This document shows, one piece after another, positions 1 to 6,020 of a DNA stretch of 9,435 nt. Position 1 is the stretch's first letter. Every line of letters begins with the position of its first letter. The notes under the pieces were generated by a model, which worked only from the letters and a program-made list of their open reading frames with translations, was not told where the DNA came from and ran no database searches. The stretch is from Planctomycetota bacterium. GTDB taxonomy: Bacteria; Planctomycetota; B15-G4. The stretch spans positions 1 to 9,435 of the forward strand of contig QNBX01000169.1 in assembly GCA_003644265.1 (NCBI GenBank), written 5' to 3'. Both the position numbers and the translations under genes were made by a program.

Positions 1-3000
1 ACGTCGGCGCCGACAACGGGTGTGAAGCTGGCGTCCACCACGACGCCGGTGATGTTGGTGGTGGGCGTGCCCGGCGTGATGGTCACGAGGAACGACGTCA
101 CCGAGCCCTCGCGCGTCACGGACAGCATGGCCAGGCCGGCCTGGTGCGCAGTGGCCATGCCGTCGGTGTCCACACTGAGCACCACGCTGTTGCTGGAGGC
201 GTAGGTGAGCCCGTCGGAGAAGCCGCTCAGCGCGGAGCTGCCGCCGTCGCTGAAGTGCCCGCTGGTGCTCACGGCCACGGGCGCATCGAGCGTGTCGATC
301 ACGTTGCTGCCGCCCAGCAGCTCGGCCTCCATCGACACGAGCTCGGCCAGGGGCGTGGTGCTCAACACGATCGGGCCGCTGTTCACGCCCTGCTGCGCGA
401 TCACCTGCACGAAACCCGAGCGCCCGTAGAGCGTGAGTTCGCCCGCTTGCAGGATCACCTCCACGCGTTGCGGGCCGCCCGTCTCCGAGATGTTGGGCAC
501 GATGTAGCCGCCCACGGAGTCCACCAGGCCGGCGTTGAAGCCCGAGCGCACCGTCGCGCCTTGCATCAGCAGCAGCTCGCGCAGGGTCTCGACGCGCAGG
601 GCCAGGCGGTCGAAGCCGCCCAGCAGCTCGTCCAGCGCGTCGGCGTGGGCGTCGGCCACGGCGAAGAGCGCGACCAGGTCCTGGAAGCCTGCGCCCTCGC
701 TGCCGCTGGCGATCTGCTCGAGCAGCGCGTCGACGGCGTCGAAGTCGTCCTGCACCTGCTGCCGCGCCGCCTCGAGCGCGGCCGGGTCAAACGCCGTGAT
801 CGCGTCCAGGAAGTCGCCGAGCTCGGCGTCCGCCAGCTCTAACGGCCACTGGATACCGATGTCCAGAGCGTGGGCGTTCGCCTGTAGGCCACGCAGCGTG
901 GTGAAGCTGCCGTGCAGCGTGTTCATGAGCGTCTTGTAGGTGCCGGCCTCGGGCTCCAGGCTCCAGGCCTCGAAGGCGGAGACGGAGAAGCCCGCGGCCA
1001 GCTCGGCCTGCAGATCGGCCGCGCACTGCTGCTCGCTGCCCAGGCAATCGAGCACGCTCACGTCGACGAAGCTCGCGAAGAATGCGAACGAGCTGGCGCC
1101 CGGCGCGCCTGTTGCACCCTGCGCCGCCGACTGAGCCATGCCGCTGGTGGGCTCGATCTCGTCATCCTCTTCGTCGTCCGCGTCGCCCCCGATCAGCTGG
1201 ATCTCGGGCGGCAACAAGCAGTCGATGTCGTCGCTGGGGCACAGATCGCCCTGGTCGGGGTAGGGCGGGCAGATACCGCCCCAGCCCGCGACGCTGATGC
1301 CCTGGCCGGGGTCGGACACGATGGTCGTGGCGTCCGCGGAGACCGTGGCGTTGCTCACGATCTCGAAGCGCATGGTCGCGTGGTTGAAGGAGATCACGTA
1401 GGCCACGGCGCCGGCGGGCAGGCCCGCGAGGTTGGGCGTCTCGATGCGCAGCGGCGGGTCAAACGTGGTGCCGCCGGGCTGCAGCGTCCAGGCGAAGGGC
1501 GGGTCGGCGCCGTCGGCAAACGGCATGGGGATGTCGTCCACGTGCACCGGGCTGAGGCTCAGGCCGATGGGGTTCTGCTGCGAGACCAGGCTGCCGTCGG
1601 CGCGGCGTACCTCGGTGCTTGCGTCCAGCACGAAGCGCAGGCCCTCCACGGCGGGCAGGCTGAGCTCGACGTCCGCGCTGCCGTCGAACATGACCACGGC
1701 GTTGGGGTCGAGCGGCGGCAGCAGCACGGGCCCGGGCAGGCCGTTGGGCGCGCCCTGCACCACGAAGGTCTGGTAGTGCAGCTCGGGGAAGCTGAGCGTC
1801 GCGCCGTTGATGGGGGCTCCCCCCAGGGTCGTGGCGCTGTCGCCATGCACGGCGAGTTGGGCCTGGCCGCTCCGAGGCAGGTCATCGAACACGAAGCGCC
1901 CGTCGCTGCCCGTGCTGGTGCTGAGCTGGGTGCCGTCGCTGAAGCTCAGCTCGCACAGGGTCCCGCCGAGCGGTCGCCGGGAGTTGTCGAGCACCAGGCC
2001 CGTGAAGCGCGTGGCCTCGAACTGCTGCACAAGGCCTTCGGCGCGGAAGCGTGCGGGCATGCCGGGGTTGCCGGCGAAGTCGGCGCTGAGTTGGTTGAGC
2101 CCGGCTTGCTCGCCCAGCACCCAGCGCACGACGGCGTGGCCCGTGAGGTCGGTGCTGGCGTTGAGCTGCGCTACGGGCGCGTCGCTGCTGCCGACGGCGA
2201 TCAGGCCGCCGCCGCCTGAGCCCACGTCGAAGCTCACCGACACGCCCGCCACGCCGTTGAGCCCGTCGCTGACCCACACGCTGAGCGACTGGGCCAGGGT
2301 GGAGCCCGCCTGCGCGCGCTGGTCGTTGCCCGCGCCCACGGCGATGAGCTGGGCGGCCGCACCCGTGGCCGAGGCGTTCAGGAAGACGCTGCCGGGCACG
2401 CCCGAAGCGCTGACCTGCACGCGGTTGTTGCCCATGCCGGCGTCGCTGCCCAGCTGCCAGGTCACGGCCGCCTGGCCCTGGGCGTCCGTGATCAACGTGA
2501 GCACTTGCCCCGCAGAGTCCGCGCCCAGCGGGGACAACACGCCGTCGCTCTTGACCACCCGGAAGCACACGGGGCGGCCCACGAGCGGCGCGCCGTCGGC
2601 GTTGGCTACGCTCACCAGCAGCGGGTCGCTCAGGTTGCTCTGCACGCCGGAGATCTGGTTGTCTCCGCTCACGACGCCGAGCTGGGCGCCTGCACCCTGC
2701 TTGAACTGCACCTTGATGGAGGTGCTGGCGCTGTTGCCCAGGGCGTCGGTGGCCACGGCCTCGAGCGTGGTGATGCCGCTCGCGTTCAGCGGCACGGCCT
2801 CCAGGTCGAAGCTGCCGTTGGTGCCCACGCCGACCACCACGGCCGCGTCGCCGCCGTTGACCGTGACCGCGAGCCCGGTGAAGCCGCTCAGCAGATCGCC
2901 CACGCGACCGGAGACGTTGGTGCTGGCGCTGCCCAGCAGGGCGCCGTCCGCCGGGAAGTCGATGATCACGCTGGGCGGGGCGCTGTCCTGCACCACCTGA

Positions 3001-4031
3001 TGGGTGGCGGCCAGGCCCTGCACGCCGCTGAGCAGCTGGGAAACGAACAGCGACTGCACCGCGTTGGGATGCAGCGGCACCACGGCCGAGAAGGCGCCCT
3101 CGGCGTTGGCCGTGACCTGTACCGTCACCGCGCCGCCCTCGATCTGCAGCTTGCCGAAGGGCATCACGCCGTCGCCGCTGAGGGGCAGCGTGGCGCTCGC
3201 CGTCAGGCTGGGCAGGGCGTTCAGAGAGGGCGCGGGTAGCACGTCCGGGCTCGCGCCCTCCTCGAGCTTGCGCTTCTTCTGCTTGATGCGCTTGATCGTG
3301 ACGATGGCGCGCAGCCCGCCCAGCTCGCCGACGTTCTCTGAGCGCAGGGTCCAGCTCCCGCTGGCATCCAGGGTGATCTTCTTGAGCGTGTGCCGGTCGC
3401 CCTTCTTGTTGGTCTTCAGCTGCTTGTCGTCCACCCGCAGCTCGCCGCCGTCGAGGGGGCGTAACAGCTCGGGCACGTCCGGCGTGGCGGGCGACTTCTT
3501 GGGGAAACGTTGCAGCTTGCCGCTGAGCCGAAAGCCCTGCAGCGCGTCGAAGCTCGCGTCGAAGTCAGCGCCCGCCGCGATCTCCACGTCGAGCTTCAGC
3601 TTGCGCACGTGCTTGGCCAGCTTCTCCTTGTAGGCGAGCTTGTAGGGGCCCGTGCTGCCGTCCGAACTGGAGACCTCCAGCCGGTAGGCACCGGTGGCCG
3701 GCGCCAGGGCGATCAGCTTGAGCTTGGGCTTGGTCGCGTCGGCCTGGGCCACGACCGAGTCGTCCGCCAGGTTGATCAGGCGCAAGCGGGCGCGCAGGGT
3801 GGTGGGCTTCTTGGCCGCCAGGCTGAGGGTGAGCTTGGTGTCGCGCAGGGCCTCGAAGATCAGCACGTCCACGTCGTCGCCGGCGTCGATGGCCCCGAGA
3901 AACTGGTCGTTGGGCAACAGGCCCGCGTCGAAGGCCTGGGCCCGCAGCGGTGTCGCGCAGCACAGCAGCGCGGCGATCAGGGCGCAGGCCCCGAGAACAG
4001 ACGACTCATGAACGGCGAGGCGCGAACCCAT
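1..4031 (-). CDS. Very large secreted multidomain protein (PPC-like, Ig-like and carboxypeptidase-regulatory modules), 3' end outside window
   Basis: One open frame of 1343 codons runs without a stop from ATG at 4031 to the left edge, so the C-terminus is missing. Residues 1-33 form a Sec signal peptide (hydrophobic core about 12-29, likely cut after A31 or A33). Two lysine-rich beta segments resembling bacterial pre-peptidase C-terminal (PPC) domains follow (about 34-137 and 145-256), then a Bacterial Ig-like domain (347-443), two Big-1/invasin-like repeats (449-556, 559-667), a carboxypeptidase-regulatory-like beta-sandwich (674-735), and a beta region ending in a conserved-looking SDPGQGISVAGW stretch (906-917). 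Next are a Cys/acidic linker (C921, C931, C938; acidic run 951-960), a helical, coiled-coil-like region (about 985-1160), a Big_2-like domain (1222-1320) and the start of a second carboxypeptidase-regulatory domain (1325 on). The architecture indicates an extracellular adhesin-like or structural protein. Domain names come from sequence character, not a profile search. An enzymatic, RHS/YD-repeat or toxin part could lie beyond the edge. Confidence 0.9.
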   Translation of the reverse strand, partial: MGSRLAVHESSVLGACALIAALLCCATPLRAQAFDAGLLPNDQFLGAIDAGDDVDVLIFEALRDTKLTLSLAAKKPTTLRARLRLINLADDSVVAQADATKPKLKLIALAPATGAYRLEVSSSDGSTGPYKLAYKEKLAKHVRKLKLDVEIAAGADFDASFDALQGFRLSGKLQRFPKKSPATPDVPELLRPLDGGELRVDDKQLKTNKKGDRHTLKKITLDASGSWTLRSENVGELGGLRAIVTIKRIKQKKRKLEEGASPDVLPAPSLNALPSLTASATLPLSGDGVMPFGKLQIEGGAVTVQVTANAEGAFSAVVPLHPNAVQSLFVSQLLSGVQGLAATHQVVQDSAPPSVIIDFPADGALLGSASTNVSGRVGDLLSGFTGLAVTVNGGDAAVVVGVGTNGSFDLEAVPLNASGITTLEAVATDALGNSASTSIKVQFKQGAGAQLGVVSGDNQISGVQSNLSDPLLVSVANADGAPLVGRPVCFRVVKSDGVLSPLGADSAGQVLTLITDAQGQAAVTWQLGSDAGMGNNRVQVSASGVPGSVFLNASATGAAAQLIAVGAGNDQRAQAGSTLAQSLSVWVSDGLNGVAGVSVSFDVGSGGGGLIAVGSSDAPVAQLNASTDLTGHAVVRWVLGEQAGLNQLSADFAGNPGMPARFRAEGLVQQFEATRFTGLVLDNSRRPLGGTLCELSFSDGTQLSTSTGSDGRFVFDDLPRSGQAQLAVHGDSATTLGGAPINGATLSFPELHYQTFVVQGAPNGLPGPVLLPPLDPNAVVMFDGSADVELSLPAVEGLRFVLDASTEVRRADGSLVSQQNPIGLSLSPVHVDDIPMPFADGADPPFAWTLQPGGTTFDPPLRIETPNLAGLPAGAVAYVISFNHATMRFEIVSNATVSADATTIVSDPGQGISVAGWGGICPPYPDQGDLCPSDDIDCLLPPEIQLIGGDADDEEDDEIEPTSGMAQSAAQGATGAPGASSFAFFASFVDVSVLDCLGSEQQCAADLQAELAAGFSVSAFEAWSLEPEAGTYKTLMNTLHGSFTTLRGLQANAHALDIGIQWPLELADAELGDFLDAITAFDPAALEAARQQVQDDFDAVDALLEQIASGSEGAGFQDLVALFAVADAHADALDELLGGFDRLALRVETLRELLLMQGATVRSGFNAGLVDSVGGYIVPNISETGGPQRVEVILQAGELTLYGRSGFVQVIAQQGVNSGPIVLSTTPLAELVSMEAELLGGSNVIDTLDAPVAVSTSGHFSDGGSSALSGFSDGLTYASSNSVVLSVDTDGMATAHQAGLAMLSVTREGSVTSFLVTITPGTPTTNITGVVVDASFTPVVGAD

Positions 4032-4039
4032 GTGTTGAT

Positions 4040-4044
4040 CTCCC
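4040..4044 (-). promoter_or_regulatory. Shine-Dalgarno site of the large secreted protein
   Basis: The minus strand reads GGGAG, followed by 8 nt and then ATG at 4031. This is good spacing for a ribosome binding site and fixes the start just before the signal peptide. No other in-frame ATG offers an equally good site, and the next nearby ATG (4009) is out of frame. Confidence 0.75.
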
Positions 4045-4139
4045 GACGATTGCAAGGCTTGAGCGTCTGAGCTGATCTTCAGGTCGGGAATACCCGCGTG
4101 GCGGAGCGACCTGTCCCCAACGCAGATCGCGATTCAGCG

Positions 4140-4160
4140 GGGTGCGTTGCACACGCACCC
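4140..4160. repeat. Perfect inverted repeat in the leader region of the large secreted protein
   Basis: The arms GGGTGCGT (4140-4147) and ACGCACCC (4153-4160) are exact reverse complements around a 5-nt centre, TGCAC. The element lies about 110 nt upstream of the large gene's start, outside any supported coding frame. It could be a dimeric repressor operator or an RNA hairpin in the 5' leader. No T-tract follows on either strand, so a terminator is unlikely. Its right arm is part of a 12-bp direct repeat. Confidence 0.5.
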
Positions 4161-4179
4161 GGACGCCTGCACACGCACC
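4148..4179. repeat. 12-bp direct repeat with 20-bp period
   Basis: TGCACACGCACC occurs exactly at 4148-4159 and again at 4168-4179, a 20-bp period or about two helical turns. The first copy overlaps the centre and right arm of the inverted repeat at 4140-4160. This phasing suits a tandem protein-binding site upstream of the large secreted-protein gene, but only two copies exist, so it is not an iteron array. Confidence 0.45.
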
Positions 4180-4193
4180 GCGTCACCTTCGCG

Positions 4194-4202
4194 AGGGTAG
4201 CA
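4194..4202 (-). promoter_or_regulatory. Candidate extended -10 promoter for the large secreted protein
   Basis: The minus strand carries TGCTACCCT, fitting the TGnTAnnnT extended -10 pattern. The same nine bases, followed by CG in both cases, occur before the YceH gene at 5205-5197. No convincing -35 box lies upstream. If used, it would give the large gene a leader of about 155 nt containing the inverted and direct repeats. A GTG lies exactly 7 nt downstream (4186) and opens a 35-codon frame ending at 4079, but its codon use is not convincingly coding. Confidence 0.35.
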
Positions 4203-4217
4203 TCGACCCCGGACCCC

Positions 4218-4435
4218 GTGGCGGGCGCGGTCCGCAGCGGGCGCGTACTCGAGCTGGCCTGCAGCACCTGGGACGCGCTCGAGGCCAACTCCTGCGCGCT
4301 GATCGCCCACAACACGATCGCGCGCCTCTTCGAGTCCGATCCGCCCACCTTCCTCAAGCGCCCCTGCGCTTCCCGCTGCGCGAGTTCGTGTTCACGGGGC
4401 AGGCGGGCCTCTTCGACGCGGCGCGCGGGGTGTGA
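4218..4435 (+). pseudogene. Small frameshifted coding remnant of unrecognised family
   Basis: From about 4218 (GTG) to 4359, one frame has G or C in nearly every third position and reads like protein (segments RVLELACSTWDALEANSCAL, then IAHNTIARLFESDPPTFLK). At the C run 4361-4364 the signal jumps to another frame, which continues equally cleanly (PLRFPLREFVFTGQAGLF) to TGA at 4433-4435. Adding one C to the run would join them into a polypeptide of about 72 residues. Codon use before about 4185 is poor, so either the gene is short or its 5' end is lost. No Shine-Dalgarno site is visible. I do not recognise the family. It may be a real pseudogene, the 3' remnant of a larger gene, or an intact gene with a sequencing error in a homopolymer. 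Confidence 0.5.
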
Positions 4436-4445
4436 CCGCGTCAGC

Positions 4446-4482
4446 CGGTGAGGGCTGACCGCGGCGCGCTCAGCCCTCGCCG
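4446..4482 (-). terminator. Hairpin at the 3' end of the YceH gene, possible terminator
   Basis: GAGGGCTGA (4450-4458) and TCAGCCCTC (4470-4478) are exact reverse complements separated by 11 nt, and the pairing extends outward through C4446-G4482, G4447-C4481 and G4448-C4480 with one weak pair. The right arm contains the YceH stop codon. There is no T-tract, so intrinsic termination is uncertain. A competing 7-bp hairpin (4440-4446 with 4453-4459) uses the same central arm. The element sits between converging reading frames. Confidence 0.4.
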
Positions 4483-5189
4483 TCGAGCCGCACCTCCAGC
4501 TTGGCGATGCGGTGTTCGAGCTCGGTCACGCGGGCGATCAGGTCGGGCAGTGACGGGCCGGGGGGCAGCAGCACGGTCGTGCGCGCGGGCGCTGCGCTGG
4601 CGGTGGGACCCGCAGCGGCGGAGCCCGCGTCGCCCGTTGCGCCCGTTGCGCCCGTTGCGCCGCCGCCCGTGGTCGAGCTGACGGTACCGCCGCCCGCGGC
4701 GGTCAAGAGCTGGCGCCAGCGCGGCGCGCGCGAACCGGGCTCGCGCTGCATGCACTCCACCAGGCCGCGGCCGGCCAGGTCGGCCAGGATGGCCTCGAGG
4801 TCGGGCATGGTGGCGATCTCCGCCATGCGCGACGCGCGCCCGCGCAGGGCGCCGGGCTGCTGGGGGCCGCGCAGCAGCAGCTCGGCCATGACCGCCAGCC
4901 GGGCGGCGTTGATCTCGAGCACGTTGCCGCCGTCGTGGTTGTACTTCACGACGCGCGAGCCGGCGGAGTTCATCTCGTGCACCAGGTGGTGCAGGCGCAG
5001 GCGCAGCAGGGCCTCGCTGACGCTGCGCTCGTCGTAGTGGCTGACCGGGTCGCGGTTGCTCTTCTGGTTGCAGCCGTTGACCAGGGCGTTGAGCGACAGC
5101 GGGTAGCTCTCCGGCGTGGTCATGGACTTCTCGACCAGCACGCCAAAGATGCGGGATTCGACGGCGTCGAGCGGTTCGCGGAGTGTCAT
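4470..5189 (-). CDS. yceH: YceH/UPF0502 (DUF480) double winged-helix protein
   Basis: This 239-residue protein matches the YceH (UPF0502) family, whose cellular role is poorly defined. The N-terminal winged helix (about 8-90) carries the family signature: EKSMTTPESYPLSLN, then NGCNQKSNRDPV (residues 20-49). A second winged helix spans about 92-160 with LLLRGPQQPGALRGRASRM (104-122). Both are putative nucleic-acid-binding folds. A low-complexity Gly/Ala/Thr/Ser/Pro linker follows (165-212), then a short leucine heptad coiled coil (214-237) that probably mediates oligomerisation. The start at 5189 is chosen because the family begins near here and a TAnnnT box lies 7 nt upstream; an in-frame ATG at 5222 would add 11 unconserved residues and swallow that box. 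No Shine-Dalgarno site is present. The linker is expanded by a DNA tandem repeat. Confidence 0.93.
   Translation of the reverse strand: MTLREPLDAVESRIFGVLVEKSMTTPESYPLSLNALVNGCNQKSNRDPVSHYDERSVSEALLRLRLHHLVHEMNSAGSRVVKYNHDGGNVLEINAARLAVMAELLLRGPQQPGALRGRASRMAEIATMPDLEAILADLAGRGLVECMQREPGSRAPRWRQLLTAAGGGTVSSTTGGGATGATGATGDAGSAAAGPTASAAPARTTVLLPPGPSLPDLIARVTELEHRIAKLEVRLDGEG
4631..4657. repeat. 9-bp tandem repeat, three copies, inside yceH
   Basis: CGCCCGTTG is repeated three times exactly, with a further partial copy. The 9-bp unit is in frame and encodes a GAT (Gly-Ala-Thr) tripeptide repeat in the flexible linker between the second winged helix and the coiled coil of YceH. Copy-number change would alter linker length without breaking the frame. 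Confidence 0.8.
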
Positions 5190-5196
5190 GCGGACG

Positions 5197-5205
5197 AGGG
5201 TAGCA
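5197..5205 (-). promoter_or_regulatory. Extended -10 box (TGCTACCCT) of yceH, probably leaderless
   Basis: The minus strand reads TGCTACCCT, then 7 nt, then the ATG at 5189. With transcription starting about 7 nt after the -10 box, the mRNA would begin at or next to the start codon. No Shine-Dalgarno site is present, which agrees. No clear -35 box is visible. Confidence 0.55.
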
Positions 5206-5253
5206 GGCGGCGGCCAGGGCATGCGGGGCCGGACTGCGGCCTCGGCTTCCGGT

Positions 5254-5380
5254 GGCGCTGCGCGCCATGCCCCGGGCGATCGTGACGTCGGTGTCGAGCG
5301 GCAACTGCGGGCCGTGGGCCTCGGTGGCGCCCACGGCAGCGTCTGGCTGGATTGGTTGCTCCGGGCTGCCGCTGTGCAGA
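5254..5380 (-). pseudogene. Decayed 5' fragment of a second creatininase-family gene
   Basis: Positions 5261-5336 match 6613-6688 of the intact creatininase gene, ungapped, at 72 of 76 positions and in the same orientation. The block encodes the metal-binding segment (VGATEAHGP, then LPLDTDVTIARGMAR) with one change, GPH to GPQ. The other differences are synonymous (two in third positions, one CTG to TTG). A 1-nt deletion at 5337 breaks the frame just upstream of the motif. Weaker gapped similarity continues towards the original start (AGCGGC and GGAGCA blocks near 5355-5377). No recognisable remainder of the gene follows downstream. The fragment lies in the divergent spacer between yceH and the lipoprotein gene, overlapping the likely promoter zone of the latter. 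Confidence 0.8.
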
Positions 5381-5432
5381 TGATCAGGGGCCGGGGCTGC
5401 CACGGCCCTCCACATCACCCAGGGTACTTGCG

Positions 5433-6014
5433 ATGCGATTCCGACTCATGCACCTGTCGTTCCTCTGCGCTTGCCTCGTCGCACTGCTGGGCTGCGCCTC
5501 CGGTGCGGCCGGCAACAGCGCGGACTCCGCGTTGGAGCACGCGGAGGTGATGTCGCTGGACACGCCCATCCACGTTCACCTGTTCAGCACGTCGGACACG
5601 GACCTGGGGGCAGGGTCGACGCGAGACACGGCGCGGGCCATGTTGAAGTCGGCGCCCCATCTCCTGGCCGTGGATGTCGTCGATCGGCTGCGCCAAGCCG
5701 GTTTCACGCGAGTGACCTTGGATGAGTCCGATGGGGATCCCGCGAGCGATGCCCTGACCCTGGTAGGGCGCTTCACCGTGCTGCACCCCGGGAGTCAGGG
5801 CCTGCGCATGTGGATCGGCTTTGGCGCGGGCAAGAGCAAGGTCTGTGTGGAAGGACGGCTCGTGGACGCCGACGGCCAAGAGCTCACGGACTTCTCTCTG
5901 TGCCGCAGCGGCCTGGGCTGGGGCTCCAGCGCGCCGCAGTTGGAGGGGGAGAGCGCAGATCTCGGCCTGAGCATCGCCGAGCTGCTGATCGACTGGTCGA
6001 AAGCCGGCGACTGA
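5433..6014 (+). CDS. DUF4410-like outer-membrane lipoprotein
   Basis: The 193-residue product begins with a lipoprotein signal peptide: basic R2 and R4, hydrophobic 8-19 and lipobox L18-L19-G20 with C21 as the lipidated residue. The residue after it is Ala, not Asp, which favours the outer membrane. The rest is an alpha/beta domain: a region with repeated Asp/Thr residues (52-70), a helix with AVDVVDRLRQAGF (79-91) and the motif RMWIGFGAGKSKVCVEGRL (125-143). The GFGAGKS segment after a V-G-R-F strand is characteristic of the DUF4410 family, whose function is not established. The start at 5433 gives an ideal signal-peptide length and has AGGG (5421-5424) 8 nt upstream; the frame is open from 5352 but those residues would precede the signal peptide, and M6 (5448) is an alternative. 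The gene converges on the creatininase gene with 6 nt between stops. Confidence 0.85.
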   Translation: MRFRLMHLSFLCACLVALLGCASGAAGNSADSALEHAEVMSLDTPIHVHLFSTSDTDLGAGSTRDTARAMLKSAPHLLAVDVVDRLRQAGFTRVTLDESDGDPASDALTLVGRFTVLHPGSQGLRMWIGFGAGKSKVCVEGRLVDADGQELTDFSLCRSGLGWGSSAPQLEGESADLGLSIAELLIDWSKAGD

Positions 6015-6020
6015 CGACCC

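Noticed and set aside
912..3000. Long plus-strand open frames (912-2219, 435 codons; 1807-3000, 397 codons) opposite the large secreted gene
   Set aside because: They are antisense shadows produced by high GC. Their products are dominated by Arg/His/Gly/Ala or Ser/Pro/Leu with no domain, while the minus frame gives a signal peptide and ordered domains over its full length.
4079..4357. 92-codon minus-strand frame upstream of the large secreted gene
   Set aside because: Third positions are not G/C-biased and there is no motif; the region opposite shows better coding signal. Its last 35 codons are mentioned only as a speculative leader.
4441..5418. 325-codon minus-strand frame overlapping yceH and the creatininase fragment
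   Set aside because: It only appears long because it links the frame of the creatininase remnant to an antisense-style Arg/Pro/Ala-rich frame through yceH. The GATEAHGP segment inside it belongs to the pseudogene.
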